Notes: a model not told the origin generated them from the letters alone. Positions 42,986 to 50,458 are shown, numbered from the stretch's first letter. The stretch: DNA of 64,000 bases from Bacteroidota bacterium (GCA_027619225.1 JAQCFW010000005.1:28742-92741), one strand, 5' to 3'. Translations and numbers: made by a program.

Positions 42986-44056
42986 ATGAGGAGTCTTCAA
43001 TTCAAGTATCTTTTTGTTTACACAACCCCATTCGTGATTTTGTTTTCGTTGTGGGCCGGAAACATCTGGTCATTTTTTGCTTTGTTCTTCATATTTGGCC
43101 TCATTCCCTTTTTTGAATTGTTTACCAAAGGATCGACTTACAATTTAAATCCTCTAGAGGAAGAGGAGGTGAAAAACAATTTTATGTTTGACTTGATCAT
43201 CTATGGATTGGTCCCACTCCAAGGTGTCATCCTTATTTACTTTCTCTTTCAAGTCAGCGATGAAACTCTACCTCTCTATGAAAAAATAGGGCTGACAACT
43301 GCTTACGGACTTGCTTGTGGTGGTATTGGAATTAATGGCGCGCACGAACTTGGTCACCGAAAGACATGGTATGAGCAGTTAATGAGTAAATTGCTTTTGC
43401 TCTCAACCTTGTATATGCATTTTTTCATAGAACACAATCGAGGACACCACAAACATGTTTCTACTGACCAAGACCCCGCCTCAAGCAGATATAATGAAGG
43501 TATTTACTCGTTTTTCTTAAGGAGTATCATCGGAGGCTGGGTGTCTGCATACCACCTTGAAGAAAAAAAATTAACGCTACAGAAAAAGCGTGTTTGGAGC
43601 TGGCACAATGAAATGCTAAGATTTCAAATAATCCAAATTGCATTAATCACAACGATTGCATGGTTCTTCGGGATTGAAACTGTGTTTTGCTTTATAGTAG
43701 GTGCTGCAATAGGTATCCTAATACTTGAAACGGTAAACTACATAGAGCATTACGGTTTACGCCGAGCGAAAGTGGGCAATGGATTTGAAAGAACGAAACC
43801 CATCCATTCTTGGAACTCTAACCACCCTATAGGCCGAATACTCTTGTTAGAGGTTACGCGTCATTCTGACCATCATTATATCGCCAGTAAGAAATACCAA
43901 ACCCTGAAGCACTTCGACAACAGTCCTCAAATGCCAACAGGATATCCAGGGATGATGATACTCGCACTGTTCCCACCACTGTGGTTTCGTGTCATGAATA
44001 AACGTATCGAAAAATATAGCTCTATGCCAACTGAGTCTGCTCTGAAGCAACTCTAA
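42986..44056 (+). CDS. alkB: alkane 1-monooxygenase (AlkB-type)
   Basis: Membrane di-iron hydroxylase that oxidises the terminal methyl of n-alkanes. The 356-residue protein has several hydrophobic helices and all diagnostic His motifs: GAHELGHRK (Hist-1), EHNRGHHKHVSTDQDPAS (Hist-2), NYIEHYGL (the HYG motif) and EVTRHSDHHYIASK (Hist-3). I use ATG 42986 because the upstream TTG belongs to the promoter box. No rubredoxin or rubredoxin reductase is in the window, so electron partners must lie elsewhere. Its 3' end overlaps feoA on the other strand by 35 bases. Confidence 0.95.
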   Translation: MRSLQFKYLFVYTTPFVILFSLWAGNIWSFFALFFIFGLIPFFELFTKGSTYNLNPLEEEEVKNNFMFDLIIYGLVPLQGVILIYFLFQVSDETLPLYEKIGLTTAYGLACGGIGINGAHELGHRKTWYEQLMSKLLLLSTLYMHFFIEHNRGHHKHVSTDQDPASSRYNEGIYSFFLRSIIGGWVSAYHLEEKKLTLQKKRVWSWHNEMLRFQIIQIALITTIAWFFGIETVFCFIVGAAIGILILETVNYIEHYGLRRAKVGNGFERTKPIHSWNSNHPIGRILLLEVTRHSDHHYIASKKYQTLKHFDNSPQMPTGYPGMMILALFPPLWFRVMNKRIEKYSSMPTESALKQL

Positions 44057-44273
44057 CCCAAAGGTGAGCCGCAGCTTCCTTTCTCACAGCTAAGATTCTT
44101 CCACAAGTGCAAATCGCCATAGGTCCATTGAGTGGAGCAACATGCTTTACTTCTACCTCCGACCCCAGGCAACACCCCATCTGTACAAGCGCCATGACCT
44201 CTTCCGGGGTATCCACCCTTTCAATAATTCCGATCTCATCGGGCTTAAGGTCACATAATTTTTTTACACTCAT
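44022..44273 (-). CDS. feoA: FeoA-domain ferrous iron transport protein
   Basis: A small SH3-like protein (83 residues) that supports FeoB. It reads LKPDEIGIIERVDTPEEV, then MGCCLGSEVEVKHVAP and MAICTCGRILAVRKEAA, the family's three segments, with an unusual number of cysteines (CC and CTC). It lies on the strand opposite to feoB, separated from it by the TetR and alkB genes, with its 3' end inside the end of alkB. A perfect TAAATTTG box ends four bases before its ATG, and a TTG sits 20 bases further upstream. Confidence 0.9.
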   Translation of the reverse strand: MSVKKLCDLKPDEIGIIERVDTPEEVMALVQMGCCLGSEVEVKHVAPLNGPMAICTCGRILAVRKEAAAHLWVRVASEQTQLA

Positions 44274-44277
44274 GGCG

Positions 44278-44285
44278 CAAATTTA
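44278..44285 (-). promoter_or_regulatory. -7 promoter box of feoA (TAAATTTG)
   Basis: The minus strand reads TAAATTTG, an exact match, four bases (CGCC) before the ATG. A TTG (minus strand of 44306-44308) lies 20 bases upstream of the box, within the 17-23 base spacing reported for -33/-7 promoters of this phylum. This is the best complete promoter in the window. Confidence 0.65.
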
Positions 44286-44360
44286 ACGCATCAGATCTTA
44301 CAAATCAATCCCCTTTTTATGTGATTTATTAGATGCTTATTCCACACATCTAATGATAAA

Positions 44361-45686
44361 TCAATCTAACACTACTTTGCTTCTTAACACTTTATCAGAA
44401 GTAGAGACCTCAAGGATATACATTCCTTTTACAAAGTAAGACACATCGATGGTCGTTATAGAACTCGACTGCTTTTCAAATACCAGCTTACCAGAGAAGT
44501 CATACATCTTTAAAATACTGTTCGTCTCTTCTAGACCATTTAGGTCAAACGTAATATGGTTCGTTGCCGGATTGGGGTAGATGAGCACTGATTCTTCGCT
44601 CAACTCGTCAACTAGTACACTTGCACAGTCCGAAGAAAAATACATGGTAGAATCAATCGCCACATATCCGTTGGGATTCTCGAAAATTGGGTAACCCTCC
44701 GTATTCCACCATTCAGCACAATGCTCCACATCGTCAACTGTAATACAGGTTAAATCGGGGTTATCTGTGAAATCCGGGATATAGTAAAGACCTCCCCCTG
44801 GAAAACCAGCCATATATGTGTTCTGTCCATTTGCGACATTGAGTTCAAACAACTGATTCGAATACAACCATATCCAAATTAAAGAGCCACAAGAACTTAG
44901 GTCCAGAGAAGTCAAAAGGTTGTCTCCTGCAAAAAGCTGTTCCAAGTTGGGTTTATTAAGCACATCCAATTCAGAAATCTGATTTCCGCTACACCATAGA
45001 CTATTCAGTGAAGGGGAGTTATTGACATCTAAAACTGAAATGTTATTGTCCTCACAGAAAACAAGTTCGAGATTAGGCTTATTGCTCAAATCTAATTCTG
45101 TAATATCATTCAATGAACATCTCAATGATATCAAGGAATCGTTTACTGTAAGGTCAAGACTTGTTAAGTTGTTGTTATTAATCCATAGATCTTTCAATAA
45201 TGAATTGTTGCTCAAATCTATTTCCGACAATTGATTGAAATTAAAGGTCAAATATTCTAGCATCGGGTTGTTACTCAGATCAATATCTGTTATCGTGTTC
45301 CCAGAAGCATCGAGAAATTGGAGGTCTGTGTTTTGGGATAGATTGATGGAATCGATTTGGCCATTTTGGTTATAACAATCCAGATATTTCAACCACGGAA
45401 CAACAGACATGTCCAGATACGAAATATCGCTGTCCTGTAATTCAGAAAGCGACAAAGTATCTAAAGACAAGAAACCTTCTAGTCCCGTTAAATCATGAAT
45501 ACTACTGTAGCCCATTTGCAAGGTTTGAACATCAACAATGTTATCTGTAAGAACCGAATCATCTAGCACATCATCAAGCTCCAGCCAGATTAAGTATTGC
45601 TCAAAAGAATCGTCCGGGACAAATGTGTTTTGGGCATAAATCCCGATATATAGAAAAAATAAAATAACAGCAAAAGATAACCTCAT
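44361..45686 (-). CDS. secreted leucine-rich-repeat protein with T9SS tail
   Basis: A 441-residue exported protein. The signal peptide ends GIYAQ (about residue 19). From about 60 to 290 there are LRRs of about 21 residues, such as LDLSNNPMLEYLTFNFNQL-like units: DLSNNSLLKDLWINNNNLTS and DLSNKPNLELVFCEDNNIS. The last 80 residues form a type A T9SS sorting domain, beginning VLIYPNPATNHITFDL and including LKMYDFSGKLVFEKQ and KGMYILEVSTSDK. It is therefore delivered to or beyond the cell surface. A decayed partial copy of the same gene lies 3 kb away at 48467-48700. Confidence 0.88.
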   Translation of the reverse strand: MRLSFAVILFFLYIGIYAQNTFVPDDSFEQYLIWLELDDVLDDSVLTDNIVDVQTLQMGYSSIHDLTGLEGFLSLDTLSLSELQDSDISYLDMSVVPWLKYLDCYNQNGQIDSINLSQNTDLQFLDASGNTITDIDLSNNPMLEYLTFNFNQLSEIDLSNNSLLKDLWINNNNLTSLDLTVNDSLISLRCSLNDITELDLSNKPNLELVFCEDNNISVLDVNNSPSLNSLWCSGNQISELDVLNKPNLEQLFAGDNLLTSLDLSSCGSLIWIWLYSNQLFELNVANGQNTYMAGFPGGGLYYIPDFTDNPDLTCITVDDVEHCAEWWNTEGYPIFENPNGYVAIDSTMYFSSDCASVLVDELSEESVLIYPNPATNHITFDLNGLEETNSILKMYDFSGKLVFEKQSSSITTIDVSYFVKGMYILEVSTSDKVLRSKVVLD

Positions 45687-45746
45687 CGCAAATTAATTTT
45701 GTCGAAAATGTACTAAACCATCCTTCAGCTTACGCCCCTTCAAAGT

Positions 45747-46397
45747 CTACTCAACGATAAACTTATGCGTCTTTCCCGCTTGTGTTTGAACAGTGTAGAG
45801 TCCCTTTTCCCAGTTGCTTACATTTAAAACCCAAGTGGAAACTGCGCCTGTTTCCTCCACCAATTTCCCGACAGCATCGAACACTTGAAGTGTGGATTGA
45901 TTGTTTAAGTTGATGGTTAACGTAGAGCTCACTGGATTTGGGAAAATCAAGACTGACAGATCTTCTAATTCATCTACTATAGATGTCGATGTTACGGTGA
46001 GCGTTGCGACCATACCATTTTCTGCATGACTTCCAATGGAGCAATCATAAGTATAAACGCCAGGAACTGTAAATGTGAAGGTTCCCAAACAAACGCCTGA
46101 AGCATTCCCAGACATCGTTCCCAATGAAAATGCTTCGGGGTTGTTATAAGCAGCGCCAGTAATCGAACTCGCGATTCCATTTACATCGTGCGTTCCTCCA
46201 AAGTTCACCCAACCCACAGCCGTTCCAGCATCAACAGTTAAAGCTTCAGGAGAATAAGAAAAGCTTTGGGTTGCAACTTCAACATCTGCGTCTGGACATA
46301 TATCTTGGCTGAAACTCATTGAAGAGGAAAGAAGCAGAACTAGAGCTGCAAAAACAAAATTAATTTTAGAGGATAACAAAACAGTAATGTGATTCAT
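45747..46397 (-). CDS. cupredoxin-domain secreted protein with T9SS tail
   Basis: A 216-residue protein. The signal peptide ends SFSQD (about residue 30). A plastocyanin/azurin-like domain lies at about 35-130, and a type A T9SS tail from about 145 (VLIFPNPVSSTLTINL, ending KTHKFIVE). The copper ligands are visible: His in GGTHDVNG, then Cys, His and Met in YDCSIGSHAENGM. It should be a surface-exposed blue-copper electron carrier or copper-binding protein. It closely resembles the N-terminal domain of the next gene upstream on the same strand, so the pair are paralogues. Confidence 0.88.
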   Translation of the reverse strand: MNHITVLLSSKINFVFAALVLLLSSSMSFSQDICPDADVEVATQSFSYSPEALTVDAGTAVGWVNFGGTHDVNGIASSITGAAYNNPEAFSLGTMSGNASGVCLGTFTFTVPGVYTYDCSIGSHAENGMVATLTVTSTSIVDELEDLSVLIFPNPVSSTLTINLNNQSTLQVFDAVGKLVEETGAVSTWVLNVSNWEKGLYTVQTQAGKTHKFIVE

Positions 46398-46488
46398 GAT
46401 TTTTTATTTGCAATATAAAGTGAATAATTCTATGTACCTGAAAATAACTTTACAAGGTGGAAATTAAGACTTTCTAAATAAATTTTGC

Positions 46489-46520
46489 AAAAAAAAGCCC
46501 AAACCTATATGGCCTGGGCT
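46489..46520 (-). terminator. rho-independent terminator
   Basis: Read leftward, AGCCCA (46515-46520) and TGGGCT (46496-46501) pair across a GC-containing loop, followed by a run of T's (46489-46496). It lies just after the end of the large cupredoxin gene and would separate it from the next cupredoxin gene. Confidence 0.75.
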
Positions 46521-46558
46521 CTTTTTAAAAAGACTTAAAAAACTTTAATCGATACGAT

Positions 46559-48121
46559 TTAATTCTGAATAGATAGTCTACGTACTGACGAACCGTTGTC
46601 ATTACTTATCATAATCGTATAAGTACCTGTTGAAAGATCCGAAAAGTTAAATGTAGTCGCACCCTGAAGCACTAATGCATCCTGAGTAAATACTACCCTT
46701 CCGGTTGCATCTAGAACCTGCATCTTAACATCTTTCATCACATTGCTAACCTGTAAAGTAATAGCTCCTGTAGTAGGATTTGGGAACAGTCCGAAAGCAA
46801 GAGGATCTATATCGTATATACTATTAAATATATTCGATACAGAGTCTGTACCCATACAACCAAGTGAATCAGTCGCTGTAACAGTATAATCGCCAGCTGC
46901 AAGAGCAGATGCATCTACTTCGATTCCGTCAGCATCAGTCCAAACAAATGCATACTCACCAGCACCTCCGGTAGCTGAAGCTGTACCCATACCCAGAGCA
47001 TCTGCTGTTTCATCGGTAGCTGAAGCAGTGACTATAATTTCTGTTCCTTCTCCTACAGTTACATCCACTGATGAAGTGCACATAGCCATTGTAGTGTCAG
47101 TCGAAGTAACCATTGCAGTAACCGTGTAATCTCCAGCGGTTACAGTAAACATTCCAGTTAGGTTTGACTCATCGCCTAAACTGTAAGTCACTGTGGTTAA
47201 AGTGTCCAGTGTATCAGAAACTGTAGCAGTAATCATACCGTCAGCACCGAAGCAAATTGCGTCAGCAGCATCAAGAGATAGGGTTAGAAGTTGGTAGCAA
47301 CAAGATCCATCGTCAATCGTTGCATCCGCATCGTAGTTGGAAGCACCAGCTTCTGTACATCCCGAACAAGAAGAATCGTCTCCTCCACAAACTCCACACA
47401 AATCATCCTGTAAACAAGATCCATCATCAATGGTTGCAGTCGCGTCGTAGTTACAAGCTGTGTCGTCCATACATCCAGAACAAGTAGAGTTATCTCCATC
47501 ACAAACGCCACAATCGTCATCTACTCCACATGACCCATCGTCAATCGTTGCAGTCGCGTCGTAGTTACAAGCTGTGTCGTCCATACATCCAGAACAAGTA
47601 GAGTTATCTCCATCACAAACGCCACAATCGTCATCTACTCCACATGACCCATCATCAATCGTTGCATCCGGATTATAGTTACAAGCCGTCTCGTCTGTAC
47701 ATCCAGGGACATTAACTGTAATATATGCGACCATACCAGCTGCAGCATGACCATATGTTGTGCAGTCATATGTATACTCTCCCGCAATCGTAAATGTGTG
47801 TGTTCCTAAACAAGCAGGGACAGTATCAACTGTCATCACCGCTAGTGCAAATGTTTCGGGGTTAGGGTAAGCCCACGCTTCGGCAGAACTTGAGACTCCA
47901 TTTACATCGTGATCTCCTCCGGTGTTAACCCAACCCACAGTAGTCCCAACATTAATAACTAAATATTCAGGGGCATAAGTTATGCCTACTGTTGAAACGA
48001 GGGTATCTGCACCTGGGCAGAGATCGGCTTGACCAAAACTAATTGTAGAAGAAAGGAGCAGAACAAAGACTGCAGATAGAAAGTTTTTTTGAGAATAGAT
48101 AAACATAGTAAAATTATTCAT
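46559..48121 (-). CDS. cupredoxin protein with four ACNY-DDGSC repeats and T9SS tail
   Basis: A 520-residue secreted protein. After the signal peptide (ending ISFGQ) comes a plastocyanin-like domain, with copper ligands His in GGDHDVNG and Cys, His, Met in YDCTTYGHAAAGM. Four Cys-rich repeats of about 38 residues with the core ACNYxxxATIDDGSC follow; the fourth is degenerate (ASNYDADATIDDGSC). Next is a SprB-like domain with VTATDSLGCMGTDSV, and last a type A T9SS tail (GLFPNPTTGAITLQVS). Two of the repeats are almost identical at DNA level. I place the start at ATG 48121; a longer frame starts at 48142. Confidence 0.85.
   Translation of the reverse strand: MNNFTMFIYSQKNFLSAVFVLLLSSTISFGQADLCPGADTLVSTVGITYAPEYLVINVGTTVGWVNTGGDHDVNGVSSSAEAWAYPNPETFALAVMTVDTVPACLGTHTFTIAGEYTYDCTTYGHAAAGMVAYITVNVPGCTDETACNYNPDATIDDGSCGVDDDCGVCDGDNSTCSGCMDDTACNYDATATIDDGSCGVDDDCGVCDGDNSTCSGCMDDTACNYDATATIDDGSCLQDDLCGVCGGDDSSCSGCTEAGASNYDADATIDDGSCCYQLLTLSLDAADAICFGADGMITATVSDTLDTLTTVTYSLGDESNLTGMFTVTAGDYTVTAMVTSTDTTMAMCTSSVDVTVGEGTEIIVTASATDETADALGMGTASATGGAGEYAFVWTDADGIEVDASALAAGDYTVTATDSLGCMGTDSVSNIFNSIYDIDPLAFGLFPNPTTGAITLQVSNVMKDVKMQVLDATGRVVFTQDALVLQGATTFNFSDLSTGTYTIMISNDNGSSVRRLSIQN
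47433..47660 (-). repeat. 114-bp tandem duplication inside the cupredoxin gene
   Basis: Two head-to-tail copies (47433-47546 and 47547-47660) differ at about one base. Each encodes one 38-residue ACNY-DDGSC repeat unit. The near-identity indicates a recent duplication or ongoing gene conversion; the period keeps the reading frame. Confidence 0.9.
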
Positions 48122-48205
48122 GATTTGATTGTTTTTTCGCAATCTACAATAAAGAATACAGGTTATTACTTGTTTATTTCAATTTTATCATCTTTGATTA
48201 GTTAC

Positions 48206-48457
48206 TTATGTTTCAGTATAGTAAGCGCGCGCAAGCGCATCGTGATGCTTAAACGTATATCCGAAATGATTCGCCACATTTTTTAAACCATATTCACTTT
48301 TTGAAAATTGAGGAACGCTTTGCGCGCAATTTTTGAGGAATCTTAACCATTCAACATCGAAGCGGGGCAGGTCGTGTTTGTGGCAGGCCTTGTTCAACGC
48401 AATTCTGTCGAATGAAGTATGGTGAACGACCGTATTCCCATTTAATTTTAATTTCAT
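48206..48457 (-). pseudogene. remnant of a DnaQ/RNase T-type 3'-5' exonuclease
   Basis: An 83-codon frame covers only the middle and end of an exonuclease domain. The ExoII-like VVHHTSFDRIALNKACHKH and the typical YGLKNVANHFGY-T-F-x-HHDALA are recognisable. The ExoI DxE region is absent, with an in-frame stop 12 bases before the ATG. The ExoIII Asp is changed (HHDALARA where HDALADA is expected), and the chain ends six residues later. The fragment therefore cannot be active. It lies directly behind a second remnant in the same orientation. Confidence 0.65.
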
Positions 48458-48466
48458 CGCAAGCGT

Positions 48467-48700
48467 CTAATACAATAATGGAAATGTCGGCGCAAACTTA
48501 ACATCCACAGGTTTTATTCCGTGAACAGCAATACAGGTTAAATCTGGTTTGTCTGTAAAGTCAGGGATATATTCAATCCCCCCGTCAGGGAAACCAGCCA
48601 TCTACGAATTGAGTCCATTTGCGAGGTTTGGCTTGTTACTCAAATCTATGTCTGAAATTTGATTGAAACTGCAGGTCAAATATTCTAGCATGGTGTTGTT
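48467..48700 (-). pseudogene. decayed copy of the LRR/T9SS gene
   Basis: Read on the minus strand, this stretch gives LRR-like peptide NTMLEYLTCSFNQISDID and then LSNKPNLANGLNS. An in-frame TAG (48602-48604) follows, and then MAGFPDGGIEYIPDFTDKP and DLTCIAVHG. Both halves match the intact LRR gene at 44361-45686 (MLEYLTFNFNQLSEIDLSN and MAGFPGGGLYYIPDFTDNP), but the roughly 140 residues between them are deleted here, and the T9SS tail is lost. It is a truncated, internally deleted duplicate. Confidence 0.8.
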
Positions 48701-48706
48701 GATCTG

Positions 48707-48847
48707 ATGGGGCGTATACTCTTATATCTCACAGACGTAAACACCCTTTCAGTGGTTCTTCATCTACCCTCTCGTGCAGCACCCAATTCATACATCGTAA
48801 AAGTAAGAACGAGCTATGGAATAGCGGTAAAGAAGATTGTTTGGTGA
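48707..48847 (+). pseudogene. remnant of a T9SS C-terminal sorting tail
   Basis: A 46-codon forward frame encodes NTLSVVLHLP and ends in SYIVKVRTSYGIAVKKIVW. This has the strand pattern and ending of type A T9SS tails (S/G-x-Y-I-V-K-V...G-x-x-x-K-K-I). The preceding cargo domain is missing; directly upstream lies the LRR remnant on the other strand. I read it as the leftover 3' end of a lost cargo gene. The call rests on one short motif. Confidence 0.45.
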
Positions 48848-48857
48848 GTATTGTATT

Positions 48858-49337
48858 TTACTCAGCAGGAGATGTAGTTGTACTCATATCTCTTACACAC
48901 AAATATTTCCCATCTCGTTTTTGGAAATAAGACATGTAGTTCCCATTCTCCATTTCTGTACCCGAAGAATCGAATTTGGTCCAAGAACCAATTTCAACTG
49001 CAGTGTTGCCTTCAGCAAATAGGTCTACAACTTTGTATACACTATAATTCCCAGTTGTATCTGATGCAATCGCCTTTGCAATATTGTCTCTGATTGCTGA
49101 CTTCCCTGAAAGAGGTTGTTGGTTGCGGCTATAGCCCATGGCGTCGTCGCTGTAATATGCAGCCACCGCATCAGCATCTTTTGCTTTCTCACCTGCAGCA
49201 TAGGCATCCTCCATTGCTTGAATTTCACCCCTAACTTTTTCCATATCTAAAACTTCCACTTTTTCCGAAGTTGTACAGGCTGAAAGCATGATAGCTGTTA
49301 ATGCTAAAAAGCCAATTGATTTAATGTTGTTTCTCAT
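48858..49337 (-). CDS. SnoaL/DUF4440-like lipoprotein
   Basis: A 159-residue lipoprotein with signal MRNNIKSIGFLALTAIML and lipobox LSAC (Cys21). The mature part is an NTF2-fold domain of the SnoaL/DUF4440 type: AMEDAYAAGEKAKDADAVAAYY, MGYSRNQQPLSGKSAIRDNI and GNYMSYFQKRDGKYLCVRDM. Such domains bind small ligands or act as isomerases, but no substrate can be named. I start it at ATG 49337, which gives the lipoprotein signal; the frame extends back to 49397. It follows msrB on the same strand. Confidence 0.82.
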   Translation of the reverse strand: MRNNIKSIGFLALTAIMLSACTTSEKVEVLDMEKVRGEIQAMEDAYAAGEKAKDADAVAAYYSDDAMGYSRNQQPLSGKSAIRDNIAKAIASDTTGNYSVYKVVDLFAEGNTAVEIGSWTKFDSSGTEMENGNYMSYFQKRDGKYLCVRDMSTTTSPAE

Positions 49338-49404
49338 CGTATTTATATCTGTTAAGGGCGGAATATATAACATAAGTCTTGAGATATTAATTTTCAATAT
49401 CGCT

Positions 49405-49869
49405 TTATTCCGAATGGAGTATGCTGGGCTTGAATTCTAGGCTGATTGAATTTACACAATGTCTTAGGTTTTTGTCTGTAAACAATTCTCCTTCAAAAAC
49501 GTGACCCAAATGTCCGCCACAATTAGAACACATGATTTCAGTTCTAACCACGCCGACACTGTAATCATTTTTTCTTTTAATAGCCCCTTCGATTTCATCA
49601 TCAAATGAAGGCCATCCGCAATTGGAGTTGAATTTGTCCTTTGATTTAAATAAAGGAGACATGCATGCCTTGCAATGATACAAACCATCCTCATCGTGTT
49701 TATCGTATTCCCCAGAAAAAGGTGCTTCTGTTCCTTTTTTTACGATGATACTCTTTTCAAATTCAGACAGATGCTCAAAGTGTGAGGTGTTCTGAGTTGT
49801 TGGCTTTGGGTTTTGGCAAAAGCCTAACATTAGCAAAATGTATGTTATCACTGAAACGAGTAATCTCAT
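49405..49869 (-). CDS. msrB: exported peptide-methionine (R)-S-oxide reductase
   Basis: Repairs methionine-R-sulfoxide in proteins. The 154-residue protein has an N-terminal export signal (MRLLVSVITYILLMLGFCQ), with Cys18 possibly lipidated. The MsrB domain follows with two zinc CxxC pairs (CKAC, CSNC), the GWPSF motif, and the catalytic Cys in LRHCVNSISLEF. Export suggests it repairs oxidised envelope proteins. It begins one base after the DUF423 stop, so both are on one transcript. Confidence 0.93.
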   Translation of the reverse strand: MRLLVSVITYILLMLGFCQNPKPTTQNTSHFEHLSEFEKSIIVKKGTEAPFSGEYDKHDEDGLYHCKACMSPLFKSKDKFNSNCGWPSFDDEIEGAIKRKNDYSVGVVRTEIMCSNCGGHLGHVFEGELFTDKNLRHCVNSISLEFKPSILHSE

Positions 49870-49870
49870 C

Positions 49871-50233
49871 CTATTTATACAGTTTCACAAGCAACAAAAT
49901 CCATCCACTTAGGAAACAGATACCGCCGATCGGGGTTACAATGCCTAGATAAGATAATTTGAATATTGCAATGGTATAAAGAGATCCCGAGAACAATAAA
50001 ATACCCGCAACAAACAGATAAGCAACAAAGCTTAAATCTATCTTAAACTGTTTACTCAATGAACCGACAACAATTAATGCAAGACTGTGAAAAGCATGGT
50101 ACTCACTTCCCGTGTTAAAAACATCCATCTTATCAAAAATAACGCCCTCTAAAGCATGAGCGCCAAAAGCGCCAATGATAATTGAAATACAGCAAAAAAT
50201 TATACCAAAGTAGATGATAACCCTATCAGTCAT
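49871..50233 (-). CDS. DUF423 membrane protein
   Basis: A 120-residue integral membrane protein with four predicted helices. It matches DUF423 (YgdD/YwdK-like): IIGAFGAHALEG near the first helix, EYHAFHSLALIVVG in the second, LFSGSLYTIAI in the third and TPIGGICFLSGWILL in the fourth. The function of the family is unknown. It leads a short operon with msrB and probably the DUF4440 lipoprotein. Confidence 0.9.
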   Translation of the reverse strand: MTDRVIIYFGIIFCCISIIIGAFGAHALEGVIFDKMDVFNTGSEYHAFHSLALIVVGSLSKQFKIDLSFVAYLFVAGILLFSGSLYTIAIFKLSYLGIVTPIGGICFLSGWILLLVKLYK

Positions 50234-50343
50234 TGTCTTAGTTTTAAGACTTACAAGGTAAGACTATTTTGATTTATAGACTTTTCGTTTCCTCATGCTT
50301 CATGAATAATTGGACATGCTATTCTCATTGAATATATTCTTGC

Positions 50344-50351
50344 TATCTTTC
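50344..50351 (+). promoter_or_regulatory. putative -7 box of tRNA-Val (TATCTTTC)
   Basis: TATCTTTC differs from TAnnTTTG in the last base only. It lies 27 bases before the mature tRNA 5' end, leaving room for a short 5' leader removed by RNase P. Confidence 0.35.
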
Positions 50352-50378
50352 AGCACTCTTAGAGATATATGCAGTATT

Positions 50379-50452
50379 GGGCCATTAACTCAGCTGGTTA
50401 GAGTGCTACCTCGACATGGTAGAAGTCACTGGTTCGAATCCAGTATGGCCCA
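50379..50452 (+). tRNA. tRNA-Val (anticodon GAC)
   Basis: A complete cloverleaf: acceptor GGGCCAT/ATGGCCC with discriminator A, D stem ACTC/GAGT, anticodon stem CTACC/GGTAG, T arm ACTGG-TTCGAAT-CCAGT. The anticodon loop reads TCGACAT, giving anticodon GAC (Val codons GUC/GUU). Position 33 is C where almost all tRNAs have U. CCA is not encoded (CGA follows), unlike in the tRNA-Gln of this window. Length is 74 bases. Confidence 0.93.
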
Positions 50453-50458
50453 CGAAAA

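Noticed and set aside
44328..44354. Inverted repeat ATTAGATG / CATCTAAT downstream of the LRR gene
   Set aside because: The loop is 11 bases and no T-tract follows on either strand, so it is not a convincing terminator.
47280..47700. CRISPR-like array
   Set aside because: The regular repeats are coding, in frame, with a 114-bp period and no unique spacers.
48837..49093. Short forward frames opposite the DUF4440 lipoprotein gene
   Set aside because: Antisense to a well-supported lipoprotein gene, no signal or motif.
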